Shown piece by piece: positions 45,902 to 56,604 of a DNA stretch of 64,000 nucleotides. This stretch comes from Perkinsus olseni. Lineage: Eukaryota > Perkinsozoa > Perkinsida > Perkinsidae. Location: assembly GCA_013115135.1 (NCBI GenBank), contig JABANP010000063.1, positions 62,001 through 126,000 on the forward strand. Reading direction: 5' to 3'. Every line of letters starts with the position of its first letter. Positions within the stretch are counted from its first letter, which is position 1. Both the position numbers and the translations under genes were made by a program. The notes under the pieces were generated by a model. It had not been told where the DNA came from. It did not search any database and saw nothing but the letters and a program-made list of their open reading frames with translations.

Positions 45902-47299
45902 ATGTCGAGTGGCGTCTACGCACGACGTGGAAGCTTCGATGCCCCAATACCCATGGAACGAGGAGTATCGCGGCCTACGTCAGCTCCTCTGCGAAGAGTC
46001 CCTACGATGAGTTTGGCCCCAGCCCTGCCCGTACTGGCAGATGTATTGCCGAGCAGCAGTACCGTTCAGAGCTCACGGTTCTTGGATGCCGGAGGGGCTG
46101 GGATAGAGCCTTGTAATCAGCAGGAGTCGAGAGATCCACAACAGGCTGGTGGTGGAGGCGGCGGCGATGCTGAGGAGGCGAATGCACATAGCGTACCGAC
46201 GCGACACACGATTTTTGTATTGTACGCCCGTAACTTCGCTCCGGATGGTGGATACTGGCCGCAAGAGAGAGTGACTAAGATTCTTATGGATCTGCTCAGC
46301 ATTGCGCTGTTCTTTCTGTCGGTGCTCAACATTTACCTGAGCATGGCCTCCCTGGCCTTTTTTAATTTGGATGAGTTCGAGACGTCCACTCTACTGTACT
46401 CAATGTGGGGAAGTTCTGCGGGCATGGTCGTGGTTGCTATCCTGGGGTGTCAGGCGATACGTACTGGGCCAAGCCGGAAACACATTATTTGGTATATTGC
46501 TCTGCTTATAGTCAGCCTTGGCTTGTACATCGCCTTCACTTTCATCTACCATCACTTCTATGTTGTACTGAAGAGGATTGATAGTCGCGGAGTGGCGACT
46601 TATGACGACACCGACACCGGTGAAGAGTCGGACTTGCTGGATTCGTTTAGAGGAGAGTACATTGACCAGTGGAAAGTGGGCGCGTGCGGAGGTGGAAATT
46701 GCGTCCCGGCAGACTGCAGTGGCAGTTCGCTTCAGTTCGAGGCCATCAAGTGCAAGGACGAGAGCATTCAGCTGTTTCTGAGTAATTGGGCTATGGAGTA
46801 TCGGGGAACTAATGAACAGTTTTTGGAATGCCGCGAGACGGTCGGAGAGAATCATGGAGATTTGAGCGGGGGCGAGGTCAACAGCTGGTGTCGTTCGAGA
46901 GACCTATACGTTCACGAGTACGCTCGCCAGGCCAGATTCTTGTTCGGCGTGCTGACCGTGCAGTGCCCTATCATGACGGTACAGTTGGTATTGGCCATTA
47001 CGGTACTCATATATAGGTGGCACGGCAAAGAGCATACTACAGGGTGGCATAGACCAGTCCTGTGTGACGATGATGTTGAGAAGCCCCACATAAAGTCGCG
47101 GTCATCAGCCAGCAAGTTTCGCGAGCTTTTTGGCCGACTTCCCAGGAAGCTCGCCCGTCGAGTTGGCTCTGATGAGGCGTCTCGAGAATGTCGGGCAGGT
47201 TTGACTACACCCCCAAGGAGGCGCGGATCGGTGTTGGACTCGAGCGACCCATCTGATGGAGGTGCGAGGTATAACGACCTGCGCCACGCCGAGGTTTGA
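45902..47299 (+). CDS. Tetraspanin-like four-span membrane protein
   Basis: Single exon of 465 codons from ATG 45902 (MSSGVYARRGSFDAP). The cytosolic N-terminus of about 125 residues has Ser/Pro and Gly runs. Hydrophobic segments: LLSIALFFLSVLNIYLSMAS, SAGMVVVAILGCQAI, WYIALLIVSLGLYIAFTFIY and, after a large loop of about 130 residues, IMTVQLVLAITVLIYRW. The loop contains six or more Cys (CGGGNCVPADC, CKDES, FLECRE, WCRSR), as in the large extracellular loop of tetraspanins, though a CCG motif is not evident. The C-terminal tail is basic/Ser-rich. The topology points to a tetraspanin-like surface organiser; sequence-level membership is not proven. Confidence 0.7.
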   Translation: MSSGVYARRGSFDAPIPMERGVSRPTSAPLRRVPTMSLAPALPVLADVLPSSSTVQSSRFLDAGGAGIEPCNQQESRDPQQAGGGGGGDAEEANAHSVPTRHTIFVLYARNFAPDGGYWPQERVTKILMDLLSIALFFLSVLNIYLSMASLAFFNLDEFETSTLLYSMWGSSAGMVVVAILGCQAIRTGPSRKHIIWYIALLIVSLGLYIAFTFIYHHFYVVLKRIDSRGVATYDDTDTGEESDLLDSFRGEYIDQWKVGACGGGNCVPADCSGSSLQFEAIKCKDESIQLFLSNWAMEYRGTNEQFLECRETVGENHGDLSGGEVNSWCRSRDLYVHEYARQARFLFGVLTVQCPIMTVQLVLAITVLIYRWHGKEHTTGWHRPVLCDDDVEKPHIKSRSSASKFRELFGRLPRKLARRVGSDEASRECRAGLTTPPRRRGSVLDSSDPSDGGARYNDLRHAEV

Positions 47300-47705
47300 G
47301 CATCGGATCAGGTAGTCTATGTAAAATTCCGTGTCAACATTTTTACTTATGAAACTTTTTTGAACTCGATTCTTTGCTACTTGATTCACTGCTATGATGA
47401 TGTAATATTGAGCTCTTATGATTGTGAAGCACATCAGCATAAGCGAACGTGGCTCGTCGGAGCCGCCTAGCAGCAAACTTGCACTTGCCCCAGCGGTGGA
47501 AGTTGATTTTCGAAAAACCCCTCATTACGTGGATTCTTTTACACTTAACGAGTCGCCAAGGAGAATCTAAGCAGTTTCACTATCCTCACCCGAAGCGTTC
47601 GAGTTCATTGGTGAATTCGTTACACTACGAGCCTTCCAGTGTGGGCCACAAATCCTGGTAGTGGAGACAGGGGGAGTTTCAGTAGCTTTTTCTAGGCCAA
47701 CCTCC

Positions 47706-50433
47706 ATGGCCGAGGAGGGGTCCGTCGACCCTTCCAGTCGAGTAGTTAAGGCGGTCTCGGTGCCCCGTATCCATCTTCATCATCATCTGCATGATCACAA
47801 GCAAGATTCACTAGTTGGTGGGAGCACTATGGGGGCTCGGACGCGCCACTATGTAATGGACCGAAGCACTGTAATCGCGGATACTCAGCAGAATTTGGTA
47901 GTAGACAGTCGGGTTGAATGCGGCGGCTCGGGGCGAGCCTCCTCTCTCTCTGGTATCTCGCGCGGGCTTCATGTACATTCATGGCGAATTAGGTAGCTGA
48001 GCTGTCTTCAGGATGAAGGCGCTGAGGAGACTCCGTTGTCTCCGCATCAGTTATACTCAGCTACTATTGATGGCAGCGGCAGTGTGTCGACCAGAAGGTA
48101 AGAGCCTCTCACTCACTTGCGTTTTGGCCTTGAGTGAACAGCGTGTGGGAGTCCCACAGTGGGACACGCCTCTTTCCCTCAGAGTCCGCTATGAGAGCGA
48201 GAGCAATCTGCCCTCGCACAACTGGACGCTGCCTTGGGTACCGCCACTCCCCATCATGGTACAGAAGAGTATAGAAGAGAGGATAGAAACTGAACGGAAG
48301 AAAAAAGCAGGGTGTAGAAGTAGGGTTCGTGCCGCTACGGTTAGTTCCCCTCCCGATAGCGACCTCGTGAGTCACTGTAGCTCTCCCGTTGTCCTGTCAG
48401 GTGCATCGGGTACAACTGGAGTTCATCGGGATCTGGCAGACAAGCGGGCTTCAACAGTGGATTCGCCCCTTGACCGGAGGTAGCCTGACAGAGAGTCGTC
48501 TCACTACTTTGAATGTTCGCTACCCGTAGCCAGCGTTATTGGTCGCCCAGCGGAGCCTTCCTTTCGTTTTTGCCGCATCCTGGCTTTGCAGGTCTGCTAG
48601 CAAGTCGAGGAATCGTGTTGCTTCGTCCGCCGGTCCGCACTCGGCCCGAGCGACAGCTGCTTCTAGGAGGAATACCCAGCAGAAGAAGGTAGTGAGCCCT
48701 GTCCGTCCGCGGCTTCGTGCTTGTATACAACATTTCTTTTTGATAGTATTGCTGTGTGTGTCGTACCACACGCTTCCCACATCATGTCAGGCCCGAAAGA
48801 CTCTCCCAGTAGCGGATCTCAGAGAGCTCGGGCCAGTGAAGGCTCTGCGAGAGGCACTCATAATACGATCAGGCAGTCTTAAGGATGCGTAAGAGTGGGT
48901 GAACCTTACTCTGTTTCTACCGTATCGGTCTCTCCTCGCCGTTTCCGCTGCCGTCGGGGTCGCGTCGGGAGAGGCTCGAGTCCCAGTCATTTGACGTCTC
49001 GTGGTGTGCGACGAGGGTTGCAGAATTCCGACCTCCTCTGTCGTCGGGGTTCCTTCGCTCCTTGAGCCTGTGGCCCTCCTACCATGGTTGAATTAAAGGT
49101 GGCTAGTTGAGCGCTTCACAAATCCAGGGAAAGCCTTGAAACATTTCAAATCCATTCGTCAGATTTCTCCTAGTACAACTTCGCTGTGCTAGGTTCCGAG
49201 CCCTGGATGGTAATGGCAACGGTGAAGTGGGGTTCTCTGAGTTCGAGACCGGCCTGAGGTCCCTCCGGATCGACACCCAGCGGATAGCAAGTACTACTGA
49301 GTCTCGATCGTCCTCTCAGCAGCGCTCGGTCCGGCCACTCTGTCTTCCTTGATCGGGAGGCCTGTTGACGATTTTCTCGGCCCAGGTATAGACGTGCGTA
49401 GCCTGTTCAAGCTACTGGATGTGAACAGAAGCGGCCTTCTGAGCTTGGAAGAGGTACTTGTCTACGGGTCATGGTTCTCGCATTCGATATCGCAGCGTTA
49501 TTTCTGACTTAATCTTCGCGTGGTACAGTGGCCACGCTTTTTCGCATTGAGGACTGCTTGTTCGTAGCGTTGGAGACTTTATCACCGCTCTGCTTGCCAG
49601 ATCTTCGGTGATCCTACGGTAGAAGATAACGATGAGGAGCCATGGCCGCAGCTGGTCACGGAGGAGAATCTTGATCGATTATGGATGCGCTATCTGAAGG
49701 ACACAAGAGAGATGTCTAAGAACTCAAGCAGGTGATAAAGTGGACTGCTGTTGGGAGATATGACAGATGGGTTGTGCCGCGGTGGAAGCGACGAGCAAGG
49801 TCTGCTCAGGGTGCCGAGGTGGGAGGCCTGCCCTTCGAGAGGCCGGGAAGTTCAGCTGGCGCAAAGGCGATATCGCAAGTGGGAGGTCCGGAAGGAAGAG
49901 CTGTAGGGCTGCTCCGTAGCACGTACTCATCAAGCGGTCACCATTTCAGGCGTAGACAGTTACGTGAGAATGATGAATTCTCTAAGCAGCGTAAGGGAAT
50001 ATGCATGTCACTAGCGAGGCTGTCGGCTAAGCAGCACATGGGTCTTCAGAAGCTTATAGACAGCAGCGGAGCTCCGAATAGGAGAAGCGGGTGCGAGGGT
50101 TTGCCGTCGCCTATCAACAACCCGTTTCTCTCGTCGTTTTGCGGTAGCGTGTTCCGCAAACTCTTGGCTCTGCTTTGTGGTCGATTTGAGCAGCTAGATG
50201 TTTTTCAGGTTCACCACTCGCAGCGCCGGAATAGAGAGCACAGCTTCCTCACGGGTCGGTTTGCATTTGTGACGACCCGAAAGAACCTCTACCATTTTCA
50301 GCTTCGGAGAAGAGCGACAGAGCTTCGTTTGAAGCATAGGGGCAACGGAAGGAAATGCTCGGATACTGCTGGGACCCAAGAGGGTATTATCGTCGGATTG
50401 GACTGGTCTTTTGTGAGAACTCCGCCTTACTAG
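47706..50433 (+). CDS. EF-hand-containing protein, many short exons (model approximate)
   Basis: ATG 47706 (MAEEGSVDPSSRVVKAV). Exons recognised: DEGAEETPLSPHQLYSAT (48013), RVGVPQWDTPLSLRVRYES (48142), LREALIIRSGSLKDA (48845). Then comes an EF-hand, RALDGNGNGEVGFSEFE (49200), a second EF-like LFKLLDVNRSGLLSLEEV (49410), an exon EEPWPQLVTEENLDRLWMR (49630), and helical RRQLRENDEFSKQR (49960). The first loop fills the Ca-ligand positions; the second is less regular. The following gene has similar EF-hands, so the two may be related. Exon joins are incomplete and the 3' limit (50433) is only the end of an open frame. Confidence 0.42.
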
Positions 50434-50548
50434 CGACGGCCGTATTTCGCGCGTACTGTATTGCGCCCCTACGCGTAGCCAGTATCCCATATGAGGCTCG
50501 AACAAGCGTCAGTAGTGATAGCCTATCACTGATAGGCTGTCCTCGATC

Positions 50549-51478
50549 ATGTCTCGTCCAGGCCCTCCTGTACCGGCTAAGCGTCGCGGTGGGACCGCTC
50601 GAACGCTTCCTGGGATGGCGCATGGACGGCATGCCGTTGACCGCGGTATCGCTCTGAGAGTTTTGTACGATTTTTCCAACCTTAATAGAGATGTAGCAGC
50701 ACGGGCCGTTATGGAGGTGAGCCTCATGTAAAGCCATGCTGCCTGCGGAGGCCCTTGTTCAGGCGGAGAAGCGCGAACTGGAGCGGATGAGGGAACGGCA
50801 TCGGCACATGGAGGGGATGGTGAAAGAGCTAACTGCCCTCCGACGAGAGGTCGGTCGGCATGTTCTGAGCGAGGGATTACCCGGGCCGGTGTCAGTTATG
50901 CGCGTCTACTAACGTTTTGGCCAAGGTGGTTGGTAAGAAGAAAACTGTCAAGGAGGATCATAGGAGGTCGATAGGCGCGCAGGTGGGCACCTCGAAGTTG
51001 AATTCAGCGAAGATTGTTTACTGACTCTTCCTCAGATTGTCTCGTCCCTTGGTGGGCTGCGAGAAGTCAAAGCGGAGCCATCCGATAAAGTTGGCTTCTT
51101 TGCGGTGGACCTTAGCGAAGCGGAGCAAGAGGTATCCTGAATCTTCTGGTGCTCCCTTCCAACGAGCGTCCAGTCGTTCTCACGTAGATCCGAACTCTGG
51201 CCAAGAAACATGGCATTCCGATACCGGATGCCGAAGTGGTCTACAAGAGCTTCAGGGAAGTTGATAGGGACAATAGTGGCGCGATAGAGAGGGGGAATTC
51301 GATACGCTCATGAGATCGTAATTCCTGGGTGCCGGGGTCGAACCTGGGCGGAATGCTCCCCGCAAGCAGGTTCAACCCCGGAGTAGAGCTCAGGAGCGGG
51401 CAGCTAGATAACTGGTGGCGGGCTATAGACTCTGACCGTACTGGAGAAGTGAAGTTCGAAGAGTTCTTGCTCTGGTGA
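50549..51478 (+). CDS. EF-hand calcium-binding protein with an N-terminal coiled coil
   Basis: ATG 50549 (MSRPGPPVPAKRRGGTAR). Exon 1 ends DVAARAVME at a GTGAGC donor. Exon 2 is helical (AEALVQAEKRELERMRER). Later exons: VVGKKKTVKEDHRR, then IVSSLGGLREVKAEP with FFAVDLSEAEQE, then KKHGIPIPDAEVVYKSF and EF-hand 1 DRDNSGAIERG. The canonical Glu-12/Phe-13 (EF of EFDTLM) lies one base out of frame, after a run of five Gs at 51291-51295. The last intron (51318-51393) joins MRS to SGQLDNWWRAIDSDRTGEV, EF-hand 2, ending KFEEFLLW with a stop at 51478. A calcium sensor of unknown partner. Confidence 0.72.
51332..51381. repeat. 15-bp inverted repeat spanning an intron
   Basis: CCGGGGTCGAACCTG (51332-51346) pairs with CAGGTTCAACCCCGG (51367-51381), with one G-U pair; the 20-nt loop can extend the stem through GCGG/CCGC. 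It sits inside the 76-nt intron 51318-51393 and would bring its donor and acceptor together. Confidence 0.7.
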
Positions 51479-51820
51479 TCTCAGAGAATTTCGTGGCGCG
51501 CGACGTATCTCGCCTCTTACGTGTAGGTACGTCAACGACCTATTGTGATTCGTTAAATAGCCAGCGATCTACACGCCTGTTTTTCGTTAACAAAGCCGAA
51601 CCATTCAGTCCCCGCCTTCATGCTTTTTACTCATGTCTTGCGACCCTGTAGTCCCACGGTTATGCGAGTGGTGTTTTAGTGGTGCGCTTTACCGAAGTCT
51701 CGATCTAGGTCCGCTCTGAATGACTGCGTGGCTTGTATTCTCGCGGTCTGAACTAAATGGTGTTTGGAGACCTAGTGGTGTCAGTATATTATCACCTCCT
51801 GTTTTCCTTGCACCTTCTCG

Positions 51821-52977
51821 ATGCCAAGTCGACTAGTTTCTACTCACACCGTTCTCAAGCCCGTTGTCCAGCTATCGTACAGACTTCTCCAGTACTTCCC
51901 ACGGCTGCGGGACTTCCTAGCGTACCTTGCTCGCTTGGTGCTGCTCGTCTGCGGGGAAGGAGCGACGAAGCCCGAGATGGAAGCGGACATTCAGCCACAA
52001 CAACAGGCTAGCCTGCGACATATTGACGAGTTCGTTGGCGGCCTGCAGTGTGCTGGTAGGACCATCCACCCCTCATCTCATGCACTTCTCGGTCGAGTTA
52101 GGCGAGCTTATTGATCTCGAGCTCTATCCCGACGTCAAGGAGGTCTCCGAGTCTATGGCCGCGTTTCATGCTGTTAGACGCCACATGCCCTCTCTGAGCA
52201 TCAAGATGAACCAGAAGGATGTTGGCTGCATTGTGGTAGGCAGGCGGGTAGGGTACTCTTCGCAGTTGATGAGGATTATTGCAGGTTGGTGATGGAAGCA
52301 CTCCGAGAACCGCAGCTCTCTTTGCGTATCGAACCAGCTGGAAGATCTGGTCGATTGACCCACAGCTGAACGCCCATAAGTAAGCGTAACGCTCGACGCC
52401 TACCTTCTTCTTGGCGGACTGGGCACTGTCCGACTTCACCTCGGAATTTCATTGTCCCAGATACGAGGGCAAGATCAACCATTTGAATTTACTGGACAAG
52501 AAGATCGAGGATTGCCACCTGTCCAATGAAGATGTCAAAGCCTGGGTGATAGTGTGCGTCCATGCGCACTTGCGCAGCCTGCAAGACGCAGTAGATTGCT
52601 GCATCGCTCCCGGGAAGCCTGGCAAGTGAGAGATACCGCTATTCTGCTATCGAACTCGGTGCTCATCTTTGCCTGGCAGGCTTGCCTTAGTCGTCGCTAT
52701 GCCCTGCTGTAACAACTACTCCACGATGCTTTTGGACTCGGAAAAGAACGACCTCGGTCCGATGGAGGAGTACAAGGATTGGGGCGTGCTGTCGCCTCAC
52801 CGAGTCGTTCGGGTCTGGATGGCCGCGGATGGTGTGCAGAGCATCCGCAGTGTGCAAGATGAGAGTGTGAAGAGCACTGGCGCGAGGAGCAAAGGTGGCT
52901 CGGTTAGGGCGCAGAGAAGCAGGAAGCGTCGAGAACAGCAACAGCAGCAACTGTTGGAAGCTGCTCACTCGACGTGA
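51821..52977 (+). CDS. SAM-dependent-methyltransferase-like (Rossmann) protein
   Basis: ATG 51821 (MPSRLVSTHTVLKPVVQ). Exon 1 ends HIDEFVGGLQCAG at GTAGGA; a 46-nt intron joins ELIDLELYPDVKEVSES. The next join gives DVGCIV-VGDGSTPRTAALFAY, a glycine-rich motif I with following SWKIWSIDPQL (acidic end of strand 2), as in nucleotide or SAM binding folds. Then LSDFTSEFHCPRYEGKIN, KAWVIVCVHAHLRSLQDAV and, after an intron at 52626-52678, LALVVAMPCCNNYS, resembling the VHxCG...PCC pattern of some tRNA-type methyltransferases. The tail is Gln-rich, with a stop at 52977. Enzymatic activity and substrate are inferences. Confidence 0.6.
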
Positions 52978-53129
52978 TCGACGTTGATTGAAGTGACATA
53001 TGCAGTTCTTTTGTTGTTAATTCCGGGTTCGAATGTGTGGTTTTGTATCTCTCGAGTCGCATACGTGCACCCACCCGACTTGGAGGCGTGAGGGGAAATC
53101 ACCGTAGGCAGTGTTCTCTCGGCGCGTAC

Positions 53130-55538
53130 ATGTCAGTCGTCCCAGCGAGTGCCGATTCTCCATTCAGCCAGTGCACGGAGTCCTGCATCGCACATCTAAT
53201 GAAGTTAGGAGAGTCTCGCCTTCATGAGGAAGGCCAATCAGCGACACCTGAGATTGTCCACCTGAAGGTGATCTCGGCCTCGCGCATGTAGAATGTCACC
53301 GAGCTTCCTCGGAGAGTCCTGCGAGCTTGGAGGCTTCCCCTCAATTTCTGTCGAACTCACTGTTCGACTGGTCGAGATAAAATGGGCCGACGCAGCATGG
53401 AGAAAATCGTCCAATGGGAGAATGCTGAGGCCCCTTCAGGCCGCCCCGGACGGCACAGTGCGAGCCATCGTTGGACGCAGCGCGGAACTGTGTGACATCT
53501 CCCTGGATTCATCTCGATATCGGGGAATGCTTTCCAGGCGGCACGCTTTTATGGAGATGGCCGGTGAGCCATACCAACCTCTCTCCATGGCAAGGGGTTT
53601 TAATCTTCTGTCGCCGAAATCGGTCAGTAGAGCCCATCCGATCTCACTATTGCAGATGATGGCCAGTGGTTTATCACCGATTTAAAGGGCCAAAACGGCA
53701 CTATTATCAATGGCCTAATCATGGAGCCAGAGAGGCGGCATGCGCTGAGGGACGGCGATGTAAAGGGTGACGAGTCTGGTTCTCCAGCCATGCCATCACT
53801 GCGAAATTCAGCGCCGTCCAACCGCCATACCAGCGATTAGCTCCGAGCAATAGCTGACTATTTGACGTACTGCGCTGATCTCACGTGTATCGCCCTGCCT
53901 TTCTGATAGCGAACTCCGCCGCAGCGTCACACTTCTGGTTCGTATAAGCCGCACTAGTCGTTCTTTCAGGTCATCACTTTCGGCAGGAAAATTTGTTCCA
54001 AGGAATTTGAGTACAAATTCCGTGTCGGCCCATTGGTGTTGCGGAGAGTGGAGCCTCCCCGCGTTCAACGCAGCCAAGACCCCTTAGCTGAGTCTCCGGA
54101 GCGAGAACGCCCTTCGACCGCAGGGTCCAGCCGTGAGCGTCAACCCGCATCTGTGCCTGCAGGAAGAAGTGTTTGTCAGAAGCAACGAGCCGCAAGCGCA
54201 CTCGATCCCCGCGAAGTCGGAGCATCAAAGCCAAGAAACCAAAAAGGACAGTGATTACTCTCGACTCGGACACTGAGGATGAGGCACACAGTGTGAGCTT
54301 CTCAGATCCGTACGCTGCGCTCTCCGCCGATATGCTTCTTCATTGCTCGTTGATAAGATTGTTTTCGCTGACACTGGTGTGCTCAGAGTGAGCTTGAACG
54401 GCAGCTCGATGCTATGAGGCAAGAGAACGAGCGCCTGAAGGAGCGGCTAAAGTCCGTCTCTGCCAGCCCGATTACCCCTGGTACTTGATAAAACGGAACC
54501 GAGAGCGTTGCACTCATTGATGAAATTTTCAGGCAAGGAAAGAGTCGATGAATCTTGCAAAGCTCAGCCAACGCCAGTCGAGAAGGCCAAGGGAAGGCTG
54601 TAGGGCTTTGCTGGGCACCGAGGCCTCTCAACTCGCCTCTTCAACCATCACAGGTTTGCCGACCTAGAGTGCATCATATGCCGGGACCTGATGGTGTCGC
54701 CGGCCACACTCGAGTGTTCGCATTCCTTCTGCTTTAAATGGTAAGAACAGAGCGAGTTTCCATCGGCCCTCGTAAGACTGGTTCTTCTCAGTATCGAGGA
54801 GTGGCTAACGGCTGGTAATTTCCGCTGCCCTATTTGCCGAGTTGACATCACAAGGTCGCCGACGAAGACGTTACAGCTGCAGCAGGTGAAGATGGTCGGG
54901 CTCTTTTTCGACGCGATAGTATCCTTCCAGGTTCTTTCGACGGCTATCGAGACTCACGGAGATGAATCGGAGCAGGTGGGAGGAGGTGCAAGACTTGGGA
55001 TCGCGTATGAGCCTTTTTTTTTTGAGATCGACTACGCTGCACGGACGAAGGAACATAAAGTATGGGAACAGAGACGGCAGCTCGATCGTACCAAACTGGA
55101 GGACTCGATCGGCTCTGCCTGTCAACAAGGACAACAGTTCCTTGACATCGCGTCGCGGTGGAGCACAGACGACAGGGACAGGTTCCAGACTGGTGAGCTG
55201 CAGCGTCGCTGGGTATTGCATCGTGGCTTATAAGATTGCTTGGATTGTCTTGCAGGTGTGAGTCGCCATCTTAGTGATGCCCGAGAGGTATACTGCGAAA
55301 CCACTGGACTTACGAAGGCATGGGTGGGTTCGCAATCAAATTCGACAATCAAGCGCGCGCGTTCTTGTTAAATACTTTATCTCTGCCGTGTTCTGCGCAG
55401 ATTCAACAAGCCCATAGAGACCAACTGGATATCGCGATGAGGAATTTGAAGATCGACTTGGGTGGGGAAGCAGAGGATCTGCCTAAGCCGGCTGATCTGA
55501 TAAGACGGCGTCTTCTGATGTTTATACGCTACTGTTAG
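53130..55538 (+). CDS. FHA-RING E3 ubiquitin ligase with a putative SUMO-interacting motif
   Basis: Probably a phosphothreonine-guided ubiquitin ligase of the RNF8/CHFR type. ATG 53130 (MSVVPASADSPFSQC). The FHA domain spans about 53330-53990: AIVGRSAELCDISLDSSRY, MLSRRHAFMEMA, DDGQWFITDLKGQNGTIING, VITFGRK. Basic and Ser-rich linker; then KRTVITLDSDTEDEA, a hydrophobic core followed by acids, typical of a SUMO-interacting motif. A coiled-coil exon follows (LERQLDAMRQENERLKER). The RING (C3HC4) is LECIICRDLMVSPATLECSH, SFCFKCIEEWL, FRCPICRVDI. C-terminal helical exons (IDYAARTKEHKVWEQRR; IQQAHRDQLDIAMRNLK) end at 55538. All RING zinc ligands are present. About ten short introns. Confidence 0.9.
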
Positions 55539-56064
55539 TGACGTGATGAGTTCCTTGTACCATCGTCTAACAACATGTCCCGAACTGAAGCTTTCTATGC
55601 CTGAACAGAAGGTCTGCGTTTGTTTCCCTAGGTCGGCAGGTCCCTGGTTCAGGCTGAACCGTTCAGCAGGATGTGGCATTTTCCTCGAACCGCGGGGTAT
55701 GCATATGCATGCGAAGCAGACGAAAAGTGGTATACAGGGCAAGATGTAGATACCAGTACCACGAACAATAACCTCAAGTGTTGATTTCCATTGTGGGGAA
55801 TCAACACAATCACTATGCACTTGAGAACGCAATGCGATCCGTGTTAGAGACGGCTGATCATCAACAATGCGCAATAGGACATAGTGTATACCCGGTGAGA
55901 GGCATCCAACGACTGATATTCAATGAGATGAAACGACTTCATGCAAGCCAAGATTGTTATCAAAATTTTAAAAACTGTGACCAACTGGAATGCCTCTGAC
56001 ACGGGGCAAGTGCGCATCATGAGACTCCGAGGAGGAGGCCACCGTCTAATGGTGACCATTAGCA
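55539..56064. other. Intergenic spacer between convergent genes
   Basis: No supported gene. Holds a small palindrome, TATGCATATGCATG, near 55700. Confidence 0.4.
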
Positions 56065-56604
56065 TCACATATCAAGAATTGCGATGCTAAGGATGTCGCG
56101 GGAGCTTGTAGAAGCTACGTCTTTCCTCGATCGAGATGAAGACTTGCTGCCAAGTGAGGACAAGGACCTTCTAGAGGAAAGGGGAGAGGCCGCGAAGTCC
56201 CTCGGACTTCGTACAGGAGTAACCACCGATGACTTGTAGCTTTCCAGAGGCGAGGACGGTGGTAGTGGGATCTCAGACAGGACCATACAAAGGCCATGCA
56301 TATATGGCAAGACGAACTCGGAGGGTAGAGCGAGCTCAGCACAAGCCTCGAACTGCAAGTAAATCCAGCGGTTTCGATGCCTCTGCGTCGGAAGGGCATC
56401 GATGCCCAATCGCGCAGTTTTCCCCAGCGTGGACCCGACGCGAACAGTGGCTAATAGCCAATCAACGAAACTATCTGCTTGAGAGTCAGCGGGGACGGGC
56501 ATACACGGGTCTGCTCGGAGGTTGCGGTGAAAAGCTCGCGAAAGCTCACGTAGTCGGTGCCGACCACCACATTTGTCGACCAAATCGCTGGGGAAAAGAG
56601 CCAT
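56065..56604 (-). CDS. Hypothetical protein, single exon
   Basis: ATG 56604 opens about 180 codons (MALFPSDLVDKCGGRHRLR). The middle reads like a folded protein (FVDWLLATVRVGSTLGKTAR, RWIYLQFEACAELALPS) and the C-terminal part is Ser/Arg-rich (SSLGSKSSSRSRKDVAS), with a stop at 56065. No family is recognised. It is the only minus-strand gene in the last 18 kb. Confidence 0.42.
   Translation of the reverse strand: MALFPSDLVDKCGGRHRLRELSRAFHRNLRADPCMPVPADSQADSFVDWLLATVRVGSTLGKTARLGIDALPTQRHRNRWIYLQFEACAELALPSEFVLPYMHGLCMVLSEIPLPPSSPLESYKSSVVTPVRSPRDFAASPLSSRRSLSSLGSKSSSRSRKDVASTSSRDILSIAILDM

Noticed and set aside
48146..48172. Small palindromes around TGTGGGAGTCCCACA
   Set aside because: Short, inside a probable exon, and of a size expected by chance.
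51326..51381. tRNA-like B-box sequences (GGTCGAACC, GGTTCAACCCC)
   Set aside because: They are the two arms of an inverted repeat in an intron. No acceptor stem, D-arm or anticodon arm can be built around them.
52054..52102. Apparent frame change in the methyltransferase-like gene
   Set aside because: A 46-nt GTAGGA...TTAG intron explains it in phase.
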